Shown one piece after another: positions 33,657 to 46,800 of a stretch of 64,000 nucleotides of DNA. A program made the position numbers and the translations under genes. A model generated the notes under the pieces. It ran no database searches. It saw only the letters and a program-made list of their open reading frames with translations, and was not told the DNA's origin. Every line of letters starts with the position of its first letter. Position 1 is the stretch's first letter. Source of the DNA: Desmodus rotundus (Eukaryota; Chordata; Mammalia; Chiroptera; Phyllostomidae); contig NC_071392.1 of assembly GCF_022682495.2 (NCBI RefSeq), positions 60,103,459 through 60,167,458 on the forward strand. Reading direction: 5' to 3'.

Positions 33657-35972
33657 AATAAACATAATACATCATATCAAGAAAATGAAAGACAAAAATC
33701 ACATGATTATTTCATTAGATGCTGAAAAAGCATTTGATAAAGTACGGCACCAATTTATGATAAAGAAACACTTGGCAAAGTAGAAATAAAGGGAGCATAC
33801 CTAAACATAATAAAAGCCATATAAGAGAAACTTACACTTAACATTATACTCACCAGGCTAAAACTTCCTAATATGAGGAATAAAGGAAGGTTGTCCACTT
33901 ACACCACTTTCATTCAACATAGTATTGGAATTTCTAGCCACAGTGATCAGACAAGACAAAAAAATAAAAGGCATCCAAATTGGAAAGGAGGACATAAAAC
34001 TGTGATTGTTTGCAGATGACATGATAGTGTACATAGATAACTCCACAGGGTCTACCAATATCAACTTGACCTAAAAATATGAATTTGGCAAAATTTCAGA
34101 ATACAAAGTCAATATTCAGAGATAAAAGGCATTTTTGTACACCAACAATGAAATTTCACAGACAGGAACTAGGAAAAAATCCCCAATACTATGACAAAAA
34201 TACAAATAATGTACCTAGGAATAAAGTTAACTAAGGAGGTAAAATACCTGTTCAAAAAATGACAGAACTCTGAAGAAAGAAATTAAGGAAGACACAGATA
34301 AATGGAACATTTACTGTGCTCATTGACAAGAAGAAATAATATAATTAAAATGCCCATACTACCCAAAGAAATCTATAAATGCAATGCAATCTCTATTAAA
34401 ATACCAATGACATATTCAAGAGGTAGACCAAATATTTCAAAAACTTATGTGAAACTATAAATGACACCAAATAGATTCAACGAATTTGAGAAAGAAGAAC
34501 AAAGTAAGAGGGATCACAATGCCTGATATCAAATTATATTGCAAGGCCAATGTCATCAGAAGAGTCTGGTACTAGCATAAGAACAGAAACATAGAACAGT
34601 TAAACAGAATAGAGAGCCTGAAACAAACCCATATCTCTATGGTCAATTAATATTTGACAAAGATAGCAGGAGCATAAAATGTAGTAAAAATAACCTCTTC
34701 AACAAATGGTGTTGGGAGATCTGGACAGCTCCATGCAAAAAAAAGAAACTTGACCACCAACTTACACCATACACAAAAATAAACTCAAGATGGATAAAAG
34801 AATTAAATATAAGTCACAAAACTATAAAAGTTTCAGAGGAAAACATAGGCAGGAAAATTTCAAATATCCTATACAGCAATATTTTCATCGATACATCCCC
34901 TAGGGCGAGGGATATATAAGAAAGAATAAACAAAAGAGGCTATTGCAGATTAAAATGCTTCTGCACAGCTAAAGGTAACATCAGCAAAATGGAAAGGGAA
35001 TGAACTCTGTGGGAAAAGATACTTGCCAATGATACTTAGGACAAGAGTTTGATCTCCAAAATATAAAAAGAACTCATATGACTCAACACCAGGAAGACAA
35101 ACAATCCTATTAAAAAATGGGCAAAGGACCTGGACAAACAATTCTCCAGGGAAGACATGCAGGGCCCAGAGACATATGCAAAAATATTCAACATCATTAA
35201 CCATCAGAGAGATACAAATTAAAACCACAGTGACACACCACTTTACACTGGTCAGAATGGCTAGCATTAACAAATCAACAAAAGACAATTTCTGGCAATG
35301 ATGTTGGGAAAAGGGAACCCTGTTGCACTGTTGATGGGAATGCAGACCAGTTGCAGCCACTGTGGAAAACAGTGTGGAATTCCTCAAAAGTATAAAGATG
35401 GATCTGCCTTTTGATCCAGTGATCCTATTTCTGGGATTGTACCCTAAGAATCCTGAAACACCACTTCAGTAGAACCTCTGCACCCTGATGTTCATACCAG
35501 CACAGTTTACAGTAGTGAAGCGCTGGAAACAGCTGAGGTGCCCATCAGTAAATGAATGGATCACAAAACTGTGGTACATTTACAGGATGGAATACTATGC
35601 AGCAGAAAGAAAGAAGGAGATCCTACCCTTCATGACAGCATGGATGGAACTGGAGGGCATTATGCTAACTGAAGTAAGCCAGGCAGTGAAATACAAATAC
35701 CATGTGATTTTACCTATGAGTGAAACCTTATGAACAACATAAGCAAAATAGAGCAGACACATGAAACTGATAGTAACCTGAGTGAAGGGAAAATGTGGGA
35801 CAGCAGGGAAAATAAGGGAAAGGGTCTAGTCAAGGCATATGTATAAAGGACCCATGGTAATGGACAACTGATTGTGGATTGACTGAGGGAGTGAGGGGTG
35901 GGTGGGGCAGGGGAGAGCAATGGGGGAAAAATTGGGACAACTATAAGTGAAAAACAATAAAAAAGTATATGA

Positions 35973-37560
35973 TAAAGGAAAGTACTATACCTTGTTGTAA
36001 TAAATGTGTAAAGTCCTAATCAAGAAAAGTAATACAATTTATTATATTTTTTCCATTTTCACATGAATAATATGCATACTTCTAGATACCTCATTTTAAT
36101 TAGAAAATTAAATGAGAGAAATGCATTTAGAGAATAATGAGTTGAATGATAGGAGGTCTCAGAGTTATGAAAAAAGAGCAAAACAACAGCAACAGCAAAT
36201 ATGGTGTGGTGGAAGAATAAGAATGAGAAATTACAAACTTAATTATTTTGCCACTATTCTCTGAGAAAAATCAGTCAGTAAATTATTTCATCCCTGTGAG
36301 TCCCATGTGAATGTGTGTGTGTGCATACACATGCAGAAAATAACATAACCAAAAATGGTTATGAAGATCAAGACCATACAATATTATACAATCTGGCTTT
36401 AAAACTGGATGACTACAATTATATGTGGTATCTTAAAGGGTAAAATTTGGAAGAGTGAGTCAAATTTTTGACTAAGTCTAAGTGCATGTTAGTGAAACAG
36501 AGACTATCTTCAGAAAGTAATAAAAATAAGCTCTCAATGTCTAAGAAATCTTTAAGCATTTACTAAATGACCATATGGTGTGGACATTTTGAAAGGAGCT
36601 TCCTAGGCAGGATGGACTAGATTGCTGTCAACACTTTACCACTTATAAGATTCTATGATTTTATTTTTATTCCATAAATTGTCCACCAGGACCTAGAAAT
36701 AGTGAAAGCAAGAAAATTAACACTTCTTAAGGCTTCCTTGCTCTTTGTACTTTGCATTGACACATTATCCCTTCTGATGCTAACAAGCCCATGAACTCAT
36801 TATATTTTACAGCTGAGGAATATATAAGAGTCAGAAAGAGTTAGAAATCTAACTAAAGACAGATAGCCAGGAGCTGCAGAATCATTATTTAACCACTTGT
36901 TTTCTTAAAGTGCATATTGTTTTCCCTATAACAGTGAATTTTTTAATGTTGTTCCATAACTCCATAGAGTTCTGAGGAGATGCCTAATGGACTGCTATAG
37001 GGATAGTGGGTATCTTAGTGGGGGCTGTTCTCAGACTACTCTCAACTTTATTTGAAATAGCACTGAACTATCACTTATCCATTAGAGAGCTCATTTGAAA
37101 CATTGATCCCACTGAGTTAAAAAGTTCAAAAACTACTGCATACTACCATTTGTCTTTCCCTGAGTTTCTCATTGAAGACTGAAAGACTGCACAAGTCTAG
37201 GAAGTAAATAAATTGAGGCCAGTGGTTTGATATGTCAAGACTTACAACTACTATGTAGCCATACAAAGAAGCCCAGACTCAGTGTAGGAGGTCTGTAATG
37301 AAAGGAGCAACAAGAGTACACATGGAGTGGGGACTTAAACCCATAGCTAGGAGGCCACTGAGGTCAGGAGAAGCAGGCCCATGATTAGCAAATGCAGACC
37401 AAGACTGAATCATCCAAGGCAACAGTGACCAAGTGAATCAAGAGTTACACTTGCAAGCAGTTGTGTGACCTCTCACCCTGCCCCACTCTTCCACACACCA
37501 AGCTTTGCTTGATGCCCTTCTCATTCTAAACCTCTTTGAATGACTTATCCTCTCTCACGC
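35973..37560. other. Low-repeat intergenic stretch
   Basis: About 1.6 kb with balanced composition and no long open frame. Apart from one MIR relic (36745-36905) and a short (GT)n near 36312 I recognise nothing. No exon signature is evident. Confidence 0.5.
36745..36905 (-). repeat. MIR: MIR SINE relic, antisense
   Basis: 'TTTTACAGCTGAGGAATATATAAGAG' followed by 'GACAGATAGCCAGGAGCTGCAGA' mirrors the antisense MIR core (TTTTACAGATGAGGAAACTGAG, then the CACAGCTAG block). It is diverged. Confidence 0.6.
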
Positions 37561-37711
37561 TTTTTAAAAAAAATTTTGTTTTTGCTGTTCAGTTACAGTT
37601 GTCCCTCCTTTTTCCCCATTGCTTTTCTTGCCCCATTTCCCCTGACTCCCACAGTCAATCCCCACTCCATAGTCAGTGCCCATGAATACTCTATTTGAGT
37701 TACTTAGCTTG

Positions 37712-37763
37712 TCCCTTCCGTTTCTTTATCCCATTACTCCCTTCCGTTTCTTTATCCCATTAC
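37712..37763 (+). repeat. 26-bp perfect tandem duplication
   Basis: TCCCTTCCGTTTCTTTATCC plus CATTAC occurs twice in tandem (37712-37737 and 37738-37763) in the antisense L1 3'UTR. It is a local slip, not shared by the other L1 3'UTRs here. Confidence 0.95.
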
Positions 37764-38398
37764 TCCCTTCCACTCTCCCCTCTTGTCACTGTCAGTTTGT
37801 TCCTTATCTCCATGTCTGTGGTTATAGTTTGCTTGCTTGTTTTGTAGATTCGGTTCCACTTATAGGTAAAATGATATGGTATTTTTCATTCACCACCTGA
37901 CTTATTTCACCCAGTGTAATACACTCCAGTTCCATCCATGCTGTCGCAAAGGGTAGGAGCTCCTTCTTTCTTTCTGCTGTGTAGTATTCCATTGTGTAAA
38001 TGTACCACAGTTTTTTGATCCACTCATTTACTAATGGGAGCATAAACTGTTTCCAGCACTTGGCTATTTTAAATAATGCTGCTATGAACATTGGGGTGCA
38101 TAGTTCTATTGAATTGGTGATTCAGGTTTCTTATGGTATAATCCCAGCAGTGGAATCACTAGATCGAAAGGAAGTTCCATCTTTATATTTTTGAGGAAAT
38201 TCCATACTGTTTTCCACCGTGGCTGCAACCAGTCTACATTCCCACCAACAGGATACTAGGATTCCCTTTACTCCACAACTTCACCAGCACTTTTTTGTTG
38301 TTGTTGATTTGTTAATGCTGGCCATTCTGATTAGTGTGAAGTGGTACGTCATTGGATTTAACTTGCATCTCTATGGCTAGTGATGTTGAGCATTTTTT

Positions 38399-38750
38399 TT
38401 TATTACTGTTGTTCAAGTTCATCTCTCTCCATTTTCACCACACCATGGCCCTCCACCCAGCCCATTCCCATCTCCCACCCATTAACCTACCCTGTTGGCT
38501 TTGTCCATGTGTCCTTTATACATGTTCCTTGATGGACCTTCCCTTATTATCCCCCATTAACGCTCTCCCTCCTCTCCTCAGGTTACTGTCAGTTTGTTCA
38601 TTTCATTGTTTCTGATTATATTTTCCTTCCTTGTTTTGTTGATTAGGTTCCACTTATAGGTGAGATCATATGAAAGAATGCTCAGCATCACTAGCCATCA
38701 GAGAGATGCAAATTAAAACCACAATGAGATACCACTTCACACTAGTCAGA
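38399..38750 (-). mobile_element. Small twin-primed L1 insertion
   Basis: An antisense L1 3'UTR (38399 to ~38670) is followed by an inverted 80-bp plus-strand ORF2 piece ('GAATGCTCAGCATCACTAGCC' to 'CTAGTCAGA'). Flanks ATGTTGAGCATTTTTT (38383-38398) and ATGTTGAACATTTTTT (38751-38766) are a 16-bp duplication with one mismatch. The host L1 ORF2 is continuous when the insert is removed. Confidence 0.92.
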
Positions 38751-40757
38751 ATGTTGAACATTTTTTCATATGTCTATGGTCAATTTCTGTGTCCTCCTTG
38801 GAGAAGTGTCTGTTCAGGTTCTTTGCCCATTTTTAATTGGATTGTTTGTCTTTCTGGTGTGGAGTTGCGTGAATGCTTTATATGTTTTTAAGATCAAACT
38901 CTTTCCCAAGGTATCATTGGCAGATATGTTTTTCCATACTGTTGGTTCCCTTTCCATTTTCTTGATGTTTCCTTTAGCTGTATAGAGGCTTTTTAATTTT
39001 ATGTAGTTCCATTTATTTATTCTTTCATTTATATCACTTGCATTAGGGAAAGTATTGATGAAAATACTGCTGCATGGGATACCTGAAATTTTCCTGACTA
39101 TGTTTTCCTCTGTAACTTTCACTATGTCATGACTATATATAAGTCTTTTATCCACCTTGAAGTTATTTTTGTGTATGGCGTAAGCTGGTGGTCGAGTTTC
39201 ATTTTTTTTTTTTTTTGCATGTAGCTGTCCAGATCTCCCAACACCATTTGTTGAAGAGGCTATATTTATTCCATTTTATGCTTCTGCCCCCTTGTCAAAT
39301 ATTAATTGACCATAGAGATGTGGGTTTATTTCTGGGCTCTCTGTTCTGCTCCACTGTTCCATGTGTCTGTTCTTATGCTAGTACCAGACTGTTCTGATGA
39401 CACTGGCCTTGTAATATAATTTGATATCAGGCACTGTGATCCCTCCTACTTTGTTCTTCTTTTTCAAATTTGTTGAGGCTATTTAGAGTAATTTATAGTT
39501 CCATATATATTTTTAACCTATTTGTTTTTCTCTGTGAAATATGTCATTGGTGTTTTGATAGGAATTGCATTGAAATGAATGCAAAATGCTTTAGATAGTA
39601 TGGACATTTTAATGTTGTTAATTCTTCCAATCCATGAAAATGGTATAGCTTCCATTTATTTGTGTCTTCCTTCTTCTTTTTTTTTTTTTTTCAGAGTGTC
39701 ATGGTTTTCTGAGTACAGGTCTTTTACCTCCTTGGTTAAGTTTATTACTAAGTATTTTATTTTTCTTGTCATTATAGTATAAGGGATTTTATCCCTAATT
39801 TCTCTCTGATATTTCATTGTTGTGGGCAAAAATGACTTCAATTTCTGAATGTTGACTTTGTATTCTGCCATTGATCTAAATTCATTTATTATGTTGAGTA
39901 GTTTTTTTTTTTTTGTGGAATCTGTAGGGTTTTTTATGTACACTATCTTGTCATCTGCAAACAGTGACAGCTTTACTTCCTCTTTCCAATTTGGTTGCCT
40001 TTTATTTCTTTTTCTTTTCTGATCATCATGGCTAGAAATTCCAATACTATATTTAATAAAAGTGGTGAAAGTGAACACCCTTATCTTGTGCCTGATATTA
40101 GGGTAAAGTTTATAGATAGTTTTCATCCATTGAGTATGATGGTGGCTGGAATTCCTTGTATATGGTCTTTATTATGTTGAGGTATGCTCCCTCTACTCCC
40201 ATTCTTCCGAGTGTTTTGTTTTGTTTATCATAGATGGGTGCTGTAGTTTATCAAGTGCTTTTTCAGCATCTGTTATATTATTATGTGGTTTCTTTCTTTT
40301 TGTTTATGTGCTGTATTACATTTATTGATTTGTATATATTATAACATACATGCATGCTGGGATGAATCCCACTTAATCATGGTACATGATCTTTTTAATA
40401 TATTGCTGGATCCCATTTGTCAAAATTTTGTTGAGGTTTTTAGCATCTATGATCATCAGCAATATTGGCCTATAATTTTCTTTCTTTGCTGTGTCTTCAT
40501 CTGGTTTTGGATTTAGGAAAATACTGGCTTCATAAAAAGAGTTTGGGAGTCTTCCTTCTTCTTGGATTTTTTGGAATTGTTTAAGAATTGGGATTAACTC
40601 TTCCCTGAATGTTTTGTAAAATTCTCCTGTGAAGCTGTCTGGTCCAGGGCTTTTGTGTGATGAGAATTTTTTTCATTGCTGCCTCAATTTCACTAGCTCT
40701 TATTGTTCTGTTTGGGCTTTCTGCTGCTTCTTGACTCAGTTTTGGAGGATTATGTTT

Positions 40758-41321
40758 CTAGATATATTCATCGATTTCTCCCAGGATTTCAAATATCTTG
40801 GCATGTAGTTGTTCATTGTAATTTCTTATCACCCTTTGTGTTTCTGTGTTATTGGTTGTCATTTCTCCTTTTTCATTTCTGATTGTGTTTATCTGGGTCT
40901 CCTCTCTTTTTTTCTTGATGAGTCTGGTTAAAGCCTTGTTGATTTTGTGTATCTTTTCAAACAGCCAGATCCTGGATTTATTGATCCATTGAATTGTTCT
41001 TTTAGTCTCTATGTCAATTAATTCTGCTCTGATCTTGATTATTTCCTTCCTGCTACCACTTGTTGCTTTCTTTGTTGGTGTTAGTCTAGTTTTTATAGAT
41101 GTAGGATTAGGTTGTTTATTTGAAATAAAGCTCCTTTGTGTGTTATTTCTGGTTTCTCCCTTTGTGCTTTTTAAGATTCTGTCTTTTTTTTTTAATACTA
41201 GGCATTTAATTATGCTACGTCTTGGAGTTGGCCTCTTTGGGTTCATCTTGATTGAGACTCTCTGTGCTTCCTGCACTTGCATGTTTTTTTCCCTCTCCAG
41301 GTTCAGAATGTTTTCTGGCAT
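40758..41321 (-). pseudogene. Open frame fusing L1 ORF1 to ORF2
   Basis: The frame has 187 codons. Its N-terminal part is the end of the ORF1 RRM and the start of the C-domain ('NLEREKNMQVQEAQRVSIKM', 'DRILKSTKGE'). From about residue 60 it is the ORF2 linker before RT ('SGSRKEIIKIRAELIDIETK', '[20 protein letters not shown]'). The deletion between them happens to keep a shared frame. There is no initiator context of its own. It is best seen as a relic of an internal deletion and not as a gene. Confidence 0.7.
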
Positions 41322-41422
41322 TATTTTTTCAAAGAGGGTTTCTATCCTTTGTTCCTTTTCTTTTCCTTCTGGTATTCTTATGATTCAGATGTTGTTGCGT
41401 TTCATGTTATCTTGGAATTCCC

Positions 41423-41800
41423 TTAAGCTATCTTCATATTTTTTAGTCTTTTTTCATGCAGCTGCTCTACCTGGGTGTTTCTTTCTACCTTGGCTTCCAG
41501 ATCACTAATTTGGTCCTCTACTTTATCTAGCCTGTTTATAATGCCTTCTAGTGTGTTTTTTATTTCTGAAATTTCATTTTTCATTTCTTCCTGGTTTTTG
41601 TTTATAGTTTCTGTTTCCTTTTTCATACCATTGTAGTTCTCAGTCAGTTCCTTGTAGTTGTCTGTGAGTTCCTTGAGCACCCTTATAAGCATTATTTTGA
41701 ATTCTATATCTGATAGTTTGCTTACCTCCATTTCATTTAGCTCTTTTAGTGAGGAGTCTTCCATTCCTTTTGATTGCATGTTCTTTTTTTTCCTCCCCAT
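41423..41800 (-). pseudogene. ORF1: L1 ORF1 N-terminal half
   Basis: 125 codons start MGRKKKNMQSKGMEDSSLKE at the regular ORF1 start. The frame contains the coiled-coil region with clear heptads ('ELTENYNGMKKETETINKNQ', 'LDKVEDQISDLEAKVERNTQ') and ends shortly after it by a stop. The downstream RRM and C-domain are in other frames or lost. Confidence 0.82.
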
Positions 41801-43844
41801 CTTAGGTGTTTCTGTACTTCCTGATGTTTCAGTTTGGTAGCTACCTTTGTAGGGTGAACTTCCATGGTAGGAATTTTATGGGATTCAGTGCTGTGGTCCC
41901 TTTGATCTCCTTGTCTGGATGCTCTAGGTTTCCCTTCTGTTTGTGTGGGCTCTCTTGTTGTACTTGGGATTTTACCTTTTTGTGTTTCCTTTGTTGGCGG
42001 TTTCTCTCCTCCAGCAGGTATGCTAATGTTCACAGCTCCCACCTAATCATGTATGTGATCAGTGGCAGAGGGTAGGCCAAATGGATTAAGACAGTGGGAG
42101 GGTATTCTATGGGATTTAAAGTACCAACAAGTAGAGAAGAGGTAGGAAATCCTTTGGATAAGTATAACATTAACCATGATATTTCACTCAACTAGCCACT
42201 TTTGTATAAGGTGAGAAAGAGATAAGACTCTTGTTAGAGGGGAAGTGGATTGTAAACTGAATCCAGAAAACAGAGCACTTGTGCAATGTTAGATGATGAG
42301 ATATAGTGAGGGTAAATGATAGAAAGTAGGCATAGTGTGAGAGAGAATAGAGTTAATCACAATGATAATAATGCTCAGGATTAAAGTGAAGTGGGGTATG
42401 ATCAGGGAGGATCGCTGTGTACTATGTACAATTGTATGGAACGACAATTATTTACGATAGTACTGGAACAACAATAATATGACAAGAAATATATGATTTG
42501 GATAACAAAAATAGAAAGTACATGTTCAAAAGTAGTGTGTTATTAGAACATGAGTGAGTGAAAGAAGGAAAATTAAAATACAATCTGATAGAGAGAATAA
42601 GAAAACCAGTCAAACAATGCAATTAAACAGAGAAATAAAATGAGGAAAACTAAATATAAAGGAGAGAAATAAAAAATTTAATAAAAGAAGTAAAAAATAA
42701 TAATAATACAAATAAACAATAAAATGCCAGTTCTATGGGATAGCAAAGTGAAATTTGCCTCAGTTTCTCAGTTGTTGGCGCTAGCCTTGTGTTCCTTCTT
42801 TGGATGTGTCTCTGGATCTTTCACAACTCCAGGTCTTATTTTCTCACTGGAGGGAAGAAAAACAAAAAACAGAGAGGAAAGCAAAAAATAAGCCTACTGC
42901 TTACTTTAAAGCCACTGAGGAAGTTCTGCTGGTCTTCCTGGATGCCACAGGAAGAGGGGGGCTGGGCTTTGCTTTTCTCCCTTCCTATGATTTTGCCAGG
43001 ATGGAGGCCAAGTCTAGGTCACAATATTCACAGTTGCCCAGCCTCCAGTTCAGGTCCTCCATGAGCTGCCAGGCTCCCACTGTCCATATGCTCCAGGCCT
43101 GTGCCTTTAATCCAACAGTTGTGCAAGGTCCCTGTGGTGCACCTCCTCCCTGCTCCTTGCAAGTCCACTGTGGCTGGAGCCCACCACCAGGCAAGTGGGC
43201 CATTCAGCCTCTGGACAAGCAGTGGGAATCAGTTTCCTGGCTAGGCCGGTGTCCAGTGCGATCACTCAGATCAAATCAGCCTAAGGTTGAGTGATGCCTT
43301 GAGCAGCCAGAATCAGCTGGAGGGCGAGTGGTGCCAGTCAGCCTCCTGGCCAGTGTGGGGTCGGGGGGAGGCACACAGCTCCTGGGCAAGCAGCTTGAAG
43401 CAGCCTCAGGTGTGCGGTATGAATCAGCTGCTGGGTGAGTGGCCCAAGACAAGCATGGGCAAGTGGCTGGATTCAGGTGCCTGGCAAGCCATGAAAACCA
43501 GAGGCTGTGCAAGAGTTCCTTAAAAAGTGCCTGCGAGCCTTTTTTTTTTATTCCTTTCACTAAACACCTCTTATTTAAGTCTTCAGTTCTTTTTCTAAAA
43601 TTTTTTATTGTTATTCAATTACTGTTGTGTGCCTTTTCTCCCCATCCCTCCACCCCACCAAATCCAAAACCCCCTCCCTCCCCCACCTCCACCCTCCCCC
43701 TTGATTTGGTCCATGTGTCCTTTAAAGTAGTTCCTGTAATACCCTCTCCTCACTGTCCCCTCCCCACTCCCCCCTGACTATTGTTAGATTGTTCTTAACT
43801 TCAATGTCTCTGGTTATATTTTGCTTCCTTTTTTCTTCAGTTGA

Positions 43845-46800
43845 TTATGCTCCAGTTACAGGTGAGATCATATGGTATTTGTCCCTCACAGTCTGGCTTA
43901 TTTCACTTAACATAATGCTCTCCAGTTCCATCCATGCCATTGCAAAGGATATAAGCTCCTTTTTTCTCTCTGCTGCGTAGAATTCCATTGTGTAAATACA
44001 CCATAGTTTTCGGATCCACTCGTTTGCTGATGGGCATATAGGTTGCTTACAGTAATTGGCTATTGTAAATTGTGCTGCTATGAACATTGGGGTGCACAGG
44101 TTCTTTAGGATTGGTGTTTCAGGGTTCTTAGGGTATAATCCCAGCAGCGGAAATGCTGGGTCAAAGGGCACTTCCATTTTTAGTTTTCTGAGAAAATTCC
44201 ATATTGTTTTCCACAGTGGCCTCACAAGTCTGCATTCCCACCAACAGTGCACTAGGGTTCCCTTTTCTCCACATCCTCTCCAACATTTGTTTGTGGATTT
44301 GTTTATGCTGGCCACTCTGACTGGTGTGAGATGGTACCTCATTGTGGTTTTAATTTGCATCTCTCTGATGGCTACTGAGGCTGAGCATCTTTTCATATGT
44401 CTCTGGGCCCTCTGTATGTCTTCCTCAGAGAAGTGTCTGTTCAAGTCCTTTGCCCATTTTTTAATTGGGTCGTTTGTCTTCCCGGAGTGGAGTCATGTGA
44501 GTACTTTATATATTTTGGAGATCAGGCCCTTGTCTGAGGTGTCATTAGCAAATATGTTTTCCCATACTGTTGGTTCTTTTTGTAATTTGGTGCTGTTTTC
44601 TTTAGCCATGCAGAAGCTTTTTATTTTGATGAGGTCCCATTTGTTTATTCTTTCCTTTATGTCCCTTGCTTTAGGGAACATGTCTGTGAGGATGTTGCTG
44701 CATGGAATGTCTGAGATTTTCCTGCCAATCTTGAGTTTATTTTTGTGTGTGGCGTAAGTTGGTGATCAAGTTTCAGTTTTTTGCACGTAGCTGTCCAGAT
44801 CTCCCAACACCATTTGTTGAAGAGGCTGTTTTTGCTCCATTTTATGCTCCTGCCTCCTTTGTGAAATATTAATTGACCGTATAGATTTGAGTTTATTTCT
44901 GGGCTCTCTGTTCTGTTCCATTGGTCTATGTGCCAGTTTTGATGCCAGAACCAGGCTGTTTTGATAACAGTGGCCTTGTAATGCAGTTTGATATCAGGTA
45001 TTGTGATCCCTCCTGCTTTGTTCTTCTTTCTCAAAATTGCTGCAGCTATTCGGGTTTGTTTATGGTTCCATATAAATTTCTGAAATGTTTGTTCTATATC
45101 TGTGAAATATATCATGGGTACTCTATTAGGGATTGCATTGAATCTATAAATTGCTTTGGGTAGTATGACCATTTTGATGATATTAATTCTTCCAATCCAA
45201 ACAAATGAGCATGGTACATGCTTCCATTTGTTTGTGTTTTCCTTAATTTCTTTCTTCAGTGTTGTGTAGTTTTCTGAGTATAGGTCTTTTACCTCCTTGG
45301 TTAGGTTTATTTTTCTGTATTTTATTTTTCTTGTTGCTATATCAAATGGGATTTTTTTCCTCATTTCTGTTTCTGCAGTTTTGTTGTTGGTGTACAGGAA
45401 TACCTTTGATTTCTGAGTATTGACTTTGTATCCAGGTGTTTTGCCAAATTCATTTATTAGGTCGAGTAGTTTTTTGGTGGAATCTATAGGATTTTCCATG
45501 TACACTATCATGTCATCTGCAAACAGTGACAGTTTCATTTCCTCCTTTCCAATTTGGATGCCATTTATTGCTTTTTCTTGTCTGATTGCTGTGGATAGGA
45601 TTTCCAATACTATGTTGAATAGGAGTGGTGAGAGAGGGCATCCTTGTCTTGTTCCTGATCTTAGGGAGAAAGCTCTAAGTTTTTGTCATTTGAATTTGAT
45701 GTTGGCTGTAGGTCTCTCATATATGGCCTTTATTATGTTGAAGAATGCTCCCTTCATTCCCACTTTGCTGAGTGTTTATCAGAAATGGGTGCTGTATCTT
45801 ATCAAATGCTTTTTCCACATCTATTGATATGATCATGTGATTTTTGTCTTTGCTGTTGTTGATGTGATGTATTATGTTTATTGATTTGCAAATATTGTAC
45901 CATCCTTGCATCCCTGGGATGAATCCCACTTGATCATGGTGTATGATCTTTTTAATGTATTGCTGGAGGCGGTTTGCCAAAATTTTGTTGAGAATTTTAG
46001 CGTCTATGTTCATCAGCGATATTGGACTGAAGTTTTCTTTATTCATTGTGTCTTTATGTTGTTTTGGGATTAGGATAATGCTGGCTTCATAAAAAGAGTT
46101 TGGGATTCTTCCATCAGTTTGGATTTTTTCGAATCGTCTGTGAAGGATAGGGGTTAGCTCTTCCTTAAATGCTTTGTAGAATTCTCCTGTGAAACCATCT
46201 GGTGCAGGGCTTTTCTGTGTTGGGAGTTTTTGGATGACTGATTCAATTTCTTCTACTGTTATTGGTGTGTTCAGGCTTTCTGCTTCTTCTTCATTCAGTT
46301 TTGGAAGATTATATTTTGCTGGAAATGTGTCCATTTCACCTAGGTTTTCAAATTTCTTGGCATACAGTTCTTCATAGTAATTTCTTACAATCCTTTGTAT
46401 TTCTATGGTATCAGTTGTAATCTCTCCTCTTTCATTTCTAATTATGTGTATTTGAATCCTCTCTCTTTTTTTCTTGATGAGTCTAGTTAAAGGCTTGTCG
46501 ATTTTGTTTATCTTTTCAAAGAACCAGCTCCTGGATTAGTTGATCCTTACAATTGTGCTTTTAGTCTCTATGTCATTTAACTCTGCTCTGATCTTGGTTA
46601 TTTCCTTCCTTCTGCTTGCTCTGGGCTGGCCTTGTTGTTGTTCCTTGAGTTCTTGTAGTTGTAGGGTTAGGTTGTTTGGTGGAAATGTTTCTCTCTTTTA
46701 AAGTAGGCCTGTATTGCTATGAACTTCCCTCTCAGGACTGCCTTTGCTGTGTCCCAGAGGTTTTGGGTTGTTGTGAGTTCATTTTCATTTGTTTCCAGAA

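Larger units (their letters stand above)
31463..35972 (+). mobile_element. Older L1, ORF2 RT to 3' end
   Basis: ORF2 text resumes at the pre-RT 'AAAGCTCTGGTCTGGATGGTTTC' block, is interrupted at 31824-33656 by other L1 material, and continues to the 3'UTR and a 'GAAAAACAATAAAAAAG' end. The RT FADD sequence is intact as text at about 34005-34030 ('GCAGATGACATGATAGTG'), but the frame around it is broken. The C-terminal 81 codons (35488-35733, 'MFIPAQFTVVKRWKQLRCPSV') stay open. It probably continues the L1 cut at 22435. Confidence 0.82.
37562..43550 (-). mobile_element. Near full-length L1, internally deleted
   Basis: From right to left it has 5'UTR (41801-43550, truncated at its 5' end), ORF1 (about 41150-41800), ORF2 without endonuclease (about 37880-41150), 3'UTR and tail (37562-37880). 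Near 41120-41170 ORF1 C-domain text passes straight into the ORF2 linker before RT. The rest of ORF1, the spacer and the whole endonuclease are missing. A small twin-primed L1 sits at 38399-38750. The RT FADD (as 'LFADDKIVYIKN') is visible at 39940-39970. Confidence 0.87.

Noticed and set aside
44056..44757. 233-codon plus-strand open frame, among the longest in the window
   Set aside because: Antisense shadow of L1 ORF2; no domain, no independent conservation expected.
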